64,000 bases of DNA, from contig JAZKXZ010000020.1 of the NCBI GenBank assembly GCA_045611845.1, forward strand, positions 1-64,000, written 5' to 3'. The position numbers were made by a program, and so were the translations under genes. This document shows, piece after piece, positions 60,492-64,000 of the stretch. Position 1 is the first letter of the stretch, and every line of letters starts with the position of its first letter. A model generated the notes under the pieces. It was not told the origin of the DNA and searched no databases. It worked only from the letters and a program-made list of their open reading frames with translations. This DNA is from Enterocola sp045611845. Its GTDB lineage: Bacteria > Bacteroidota > Bacteroidia > Bacteroidales > Paludibacteraceae.

Positions 60492-63400
60492 TTATTGATT
60501 AGATACTGTTTCTGACTCTTTATTATCTATTAACACCAATCTAGAGGCAATAGCATCTGAAATTTCTTTATCATCTGCTACGTAGTTGTCTCTTAGGCTA
60601 AGTAGATATTGTTTTGCTTCGAAATAGTTTTCTTTTGCAATGTAAATATCAGATAATAAGATAAATGACTTCGCTAGATAGTGTGCGTGTGGAGTGCCTT
60701 TTTCTATATATGAGAACACTTCAGCCTCTGCTTTGTTTAAATTTCCTTTTGTATAATAATAATTTGCAAGTTCATATTTAGCCTCTGCACCATAAATATT
60801 GCGTGTATCGGCAGATAGTGCTACCAAATCGTTATAAGCTGCATCCATATTTGAAAGCGCTGCATATGATTTATATCTATCGTAACGTGCTTCTGTAAGG
60901 ATTTCATCGTCGGAATATGCATTTATAATATCAGTAGATACCTCAATTGTTTTGTTGTAGTCTTTTAATATATAAGCACAACGTAAGATACCCACTTTTG
61001 CAGGCTGTCTGCTTTCTGCGCTACCTACTTGATCTAGTTTTGTGAAATATGCTAACGCATCTTCATATTTTTGTAGATCGTATGCTATAGAAGAAGCTCT
61101 TTGAAGAGAAAACTCTAGGTTTGGATTTTCTGCGTTATCCAACAATTTAGCATACAAGGCAAGCGACTCTGAATATTTTCTTTCTTGATAATAACTATTT
61201 GCTAGATAGTATTGTGCCAAGGTATTGTATTTTCCTTGTGGATACATATTTATGTATTTGTCAAGGGCTACACTTGCTTCTGCATAGTTGCTTTTGAAGT
61301 AGATTTTCTCTGCAGCTTTGTATTGTAGAGAGTCTTCTTTTGTGGTTGAGGATTTACCCAATTGTTGTGCCAACTGATTAAATTCATCCACTTTGTTGGT
61401 ATCTACCATTATACTTTCTAATGCAGAAAGTGCTGTAGCTGCCTCCTCTGTATTTGGATATGTTACTGCCACTTTTTTGTATGTTGCTGCAGCCTCTGCC
61501 ACCTTGCCAGAGTTGTATTGAAGCATAGCTATTTGCAGTTGAGCCTTTCTTACAACAGGGTTTGAAGCAGGGAATTTCTTTGAAATATCCTCGAAACTTG
61601 CAATAGCTTCATCGTTTTTATTTAAAGCAATGTATGCTTTACCTACCTCAAACAATGCATCGTCGTTCCAATCAGATTTTGGGAAACGTGTTTGTAAGTC
61701 GTTAAGAGTTTCAATTTTTTCGTTATAACTCTTTTGCAAACCTAAAACAAACGCTTTTTGGTATAAAGCATAGTCCACACCTTTATATGTGCCACCAATT
61801 TCTACAGATTGGTTATATGATTTTAATGCTTGTTCAAAGTTTCTTTGTAGGAAATAACAGTCGCCAATTCTATTCAAGGCATCCAATCTCATTACTGGAT
61901 TCACCTTTTCTATAATTTCATATTTTCTAAACCAATTTGCAGCAGACTTATAATCTTTTTTGTTCCAATAAATATAAGCAATATTGTATTGTGCAAAACG
62001 ATACTCGTCTTGGTCTATAGAAACTGTCTTTTTAAGATATAGATTAAATTGCTCTTCTGCCTCGTCGTATTTTTTTGAGCGATATAGACACTCACCATAC
62101 CAAAAATGTGCACGAGCAGTAATGTCGGCATTGTATGATTTTTCGCCTATTAAGGTTTGAAGATGCACCATTGCATCAGAGTATTTTCTGTTTGCAATAG
62201 CATCTGTTGCCATACCAAAAAGTACTCTTTGCTCTGCTTCTTTTACTACACTGTCTGTAGAATTTAAGTTCTTGATAGAAGCATATGCTTGAGAATAATT
62301 GGTTGTGGTAAGATAAGAAGAAATAAGATACTCGTGTACTTTTTCTTTGTGTTTTGAGTTTGGAAACTCTTTTAAGAATCTTTCAAATGCCTCTACAGAC
62401 TCGTTGAAAGCTGAATATGAAAGTTCGTATGTTAAAAGTGCATAATTGTAAAGTGCATCTTCTTGTATTTGCTTGTCAAAGCTTAAACGAGAAGCCTTGT
62501 CGAAAGACATACGTGCATTTTTCTTGTCGGCAAGTTTTAAATATGACATAGCAGTGTGGAAATAACTGTTTTGTCCCAATTTATCTTTCTCGCTTGTAGA
62601 TTTTGCTAGTGCCTTAACTGCTTTGTCGTAGTTTTCTGTGTTGTAATAAGACATACCAAGAGCATACCAATCTTCACGGGTAATTTTCTTGCTTAGCTTT
62701 TGGTATTTCTCCAAAAGTTCTATAGTTTGTGCATATTCTTTACTAGAAAACTTGCACACTGCCAATATTTTATACACCTCAGCATTATCTTTTTTAATTT
62801 CTCCTTTAGAGATAATTTTTTCGGCATATTGTGTGCTTTTTTCGCAGTTGTCTAGCAAGAAATACAATCTACATAATAAAAGTGGAGTTTCTTCTTTGAA
62901 AGCAGGAGCATTTTCTGCTACTAAGATATTTTCTAGAGCCACAGAATAGTTTTTTAGTCTATATTGAGAATATCCATAATAGTAGTGAGCTGGCACATCG
63001 TACTTCTCAGAGTTGCGTTTAAGCAATAATCCGAACTCGTATGATGCTTCCTCATATTTTTTTCTATCTAGATATGCATAACCACGATAAAATAGTAGTG
63101 CATTTATATCTTCGTCTGTAAGATTTTCGCGTCTTACCTTTTCTAAAATAGCAAGGGCATTTTTGTGTTTGCCTGCTTCTATTTCTAGAATACCTATATA
63201 TAAATGAAATTTATCTAGTTCTGAAGCGTATGGATATGCTAGCACGTATGCTTCCAATTTATTTATAGCGTCAGCATTTCTTAAATAATATGCAGACAGT
63301 GCAGAGGTATATTCTGCTTTTCTTTTTTCTTCTGCATCATCAATGCCTTCTGCCAATAATTCTTCTGTATATCTGTATGCTGCAGAGTAGTTTTTGCTAT

Positions 63401-63518
63401 GGAAAAACTCTTCGGCATGCTCCATAAGACGAGATTCTTCGTTGTGAAATGGAGAATCTGTAGCAGATATATTAAATGCTATTAGAGAAAATAAAATTAA
63501 GGATAATATCTTTTTCAT
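60492..63518 (-). CDS. large periplasmic TPR-repeat protein
   Basis: A 1008-residue protein with a signal peptide (MKKILSLILFSLIAFNISA) and more than 15 tetratricopeptide-like helix pairs along its whole length, for example DRKKYEEASYEFGLLLK and RSKKYDEAEEQFNLYLK. The middle part (about 560-770) resembles YbgF/BamD-type repeats with FPKSDWNDDALFEVGKAY. Such proteins serve as scaffolds for envelope complexes. It overlaps the methyltransferase gene by 4 bp and is followed after 4 bp by the barrel gene. The function is unknown. Confidence 0.82.
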   Translation of the reverse strand: MKKILSLILFSLIAFNISATDSPFHNEESRLMEHAEEFFHSKNYSAAYRYTEELLAEGIDDAEEKRKAEYTSALSAYYLRNADAINKLEAYVLAYPYASELDKFHLYIGILEIEAGKHKNALAILEKVRRENLTDEDINALLFYRGYAYLDRKKYEEASYEFGLLLKRNSEKYDVPAHYYYGYSQYRLKNYSVALENILVAENAPAFKEETPLLLCRLYFLLDNCEKSTQYAEKIISKGEIKKDNAEVYKILAVCKFSSKEYAQTIELLEKYQKLSKKITREDWYALGMSYYNTENYDKAVKALAKSTSEKDKLGQNSYFHTAMSYLKLADKKNARMSFDKASRLSFDKQIQEDALYNYALLTYELSYSAFNESVEAFERFLKEFPNSKHKEKVHEYLISSYLTTTNYSQAYASIKNLNSTDSVVKEAEQRVLFGMATDAIANRKYSDAMVHLQTLIGEKSYNADITARAHFWYGECLYRSKKYDEAEEQFNLYLKKTVSIDQDEYRFAQYNIAYIYWNKKDYKSAANWFRKYEIIEKVNPVMRLDALNRIGDCYFLQRNFEQALKSYNQSVEIGGTYKGVDYALYQKAFVLGLQKSYNEKIETLNDLQTRFPKSDWNDDALFEVGKAYIALNKNDEAIASFEDISKKFPASNPVVRKAQLQIAMLQYNSGKVAEAAATYKKVAVTYPNTEEAATALSALESIMVDTNKVDEFNQLAQQLGKSSTTKEDSLQYKAAEKIYFKSNYAEASVALDKYINMYPQGKYNTLAQYYLANSYYQERKYSESLALYAKLLDNAENPNLEFSLQRASSIAYDLQKYEDALAYFTKLDQVGSAESRQPAKVGILRCAYILKDYNKTIEVSTDIINAYSDDEILTEARYDRYKSYAALSNMDAAYNDLVALSADTRNIYGAEAKYELANYYYTKGNLNKAEAEVFSYIEKGTPHAHYLAKSFILLSDIYIAKENYFEAKQYLLSLRDNYVADDKEISDAIASRLVLIDNKESETVSNQ

Positions 63519-64000
63519 TTTTTTTGAATAAATGTAAGTCCGTCGCGCAAAGGTAATATAAAATAAGAAATTTTTTCTTTTTGGGTATTTAAATAATCGT
63601 TAAAAGCTAGTAGCCCTTTGGTTTGATAATCGTTTGAGGCTACCTTCTCAACCACTTTACCACCCCATAGTGTATTGTCGGCAAGAATAAAGCCTCCAGG
63701 GGTAAGTTTGTCGAATACTGCATTATAATATTCTATATAATGTCTTTTATTGGCATCAATAAAGATAAGGTCAAATGTTTCGTTGCACTCTTCTAGCCAT
63801 TTAAGTGCATCTGCAATAATAAATTCTATTTTTGAAGCATTAGGCGAAGCGTTTATATACTCACGTGCCATATCTTCTATTTCATCATCGATGTCGATGG
63901 TAATAAGTTTACCATCTTCTGGCAAGTTTTCTGCAAGGCAAATGGCAGAATAACCCACGTATGTGCCAAGTTCTAGGATGCGTTTTGGCTTAATCATAGC
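63515..64000 (-). CDS. class I SAM-dependent O-methyltransferase (family 3), cut by the window end
   Basis: The C-terminal 162 residues of a caffeoyl-CoA-type/family 3 O-methyltransferase. The SAM-binding motif I ELGTYVGYSAICLAE, motif DLIFIDANKRHY and the metal-site DNTLWGGKV are visible. The frame stays open to base 64000, and full-length relatives (about 210 residues) need roughly 50 more residues, so the true start lies beyond the window. The methyl acceptor is unknown. It overlaps the TPR gene by 4 bp. Confidence 0.88.
   Translation of the reverse strand, partial: AMIKPKRILELGTYVGYSAICLAENLPEDGKLITIDIDDEIEDMAREYINASPNASKIEFIIADALKWLEECNETFDLIFIDANKRHYIEYYNAVFDKLTPGGFILADNTLWGGKVVEKVASNDYQTKGLLAFNDYLNTQKEKISYFILPLRDGLTFIQKK

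Overview
The window looks like chromosomal DNA from a low-GC member of the Bacteroidales (phylum Bacteroidota). The evidence is a SusC/SusD outer-membrane pair, Bacteroidota-type promoters (TTG or TTTG about 19-21 nt before TAnnTTTG) ahead of many genes, few recognisable Shine-Dalgarno sequences, a type 3 prolyl-tRNA synthetase, a DAHP synthase fused to chorismate mutase, and a thiamin (TPP) riboswitch on a TonB-dependent receptor. Genus and species cannot be fixed from the sequence alone. I see no rRNA, CRISPR array, insertion sequence or prophage.

Layout. 1-8334: LolE-like permease and rbfA, a SusC/SusD pair, and a secreted lamin-tail protein. 8455-13188: asd-aroB, tRNA-Arg, a degenerate polysaccharide-deacetylase-like protein coupled to radC, then tRNA-Glu with rpsT. 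13254-18703: PAP2-like protein, ackA-pta, xerD, an acyltransferase, and a CYTH protein. 18755-23300: a phenylalanine/tyrosine operon (pheA, aminotransferase, DAHP synthase-chorismate mutase, tyrA) behind a complete transcription attenuator. 24401-35529: a very AT-rich surface-polysaccharide operon (flippase, EpsG-type polymerase, five GT2 glycosyltransferases, acyltransferase, CotH-kinase lipoprotein, UDP-glucose dehydrogenase-like enzyme). It lies directly downstream of secA-lgt-DUF4834-proS. 41641-49403: recG-ispD, a phosphatase-fold protein, YrdC/YciO and SPOR proteins, and the TPP-controlled TonB receptor. 49677-55912: a two-receiver/PEP-synthase-like protein, a thioesterase, an OmpA protein and miaB. 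56000-58759: a probable small-RNA gene under a LacI-type operator, greA, a HIT protein and asnS. 58799-64000: an outer-membrane barrel, a 1008-residue TPR protein, and an O-methyltransferase cut by the window end.

The most interesting signals are regulatory. (1) A leader peptide of 18 residues, ten of them Phe or Tyr, is followed by a terminator and a 7-nt antiterminator at its stop codon, ahead of pheA. (2) Between miaB and greA, a perfect promoter overlaps a 16-bp palindromic operator and ends about 80 nt later at a strong terminator. (3) Two families of dispersed structured repeats have a conserved core, while their outer arms differ between copies and yet stay complementary within each copy. 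(4) Several proteins keep an enzyme fold but appear to have lost catalytic residues.
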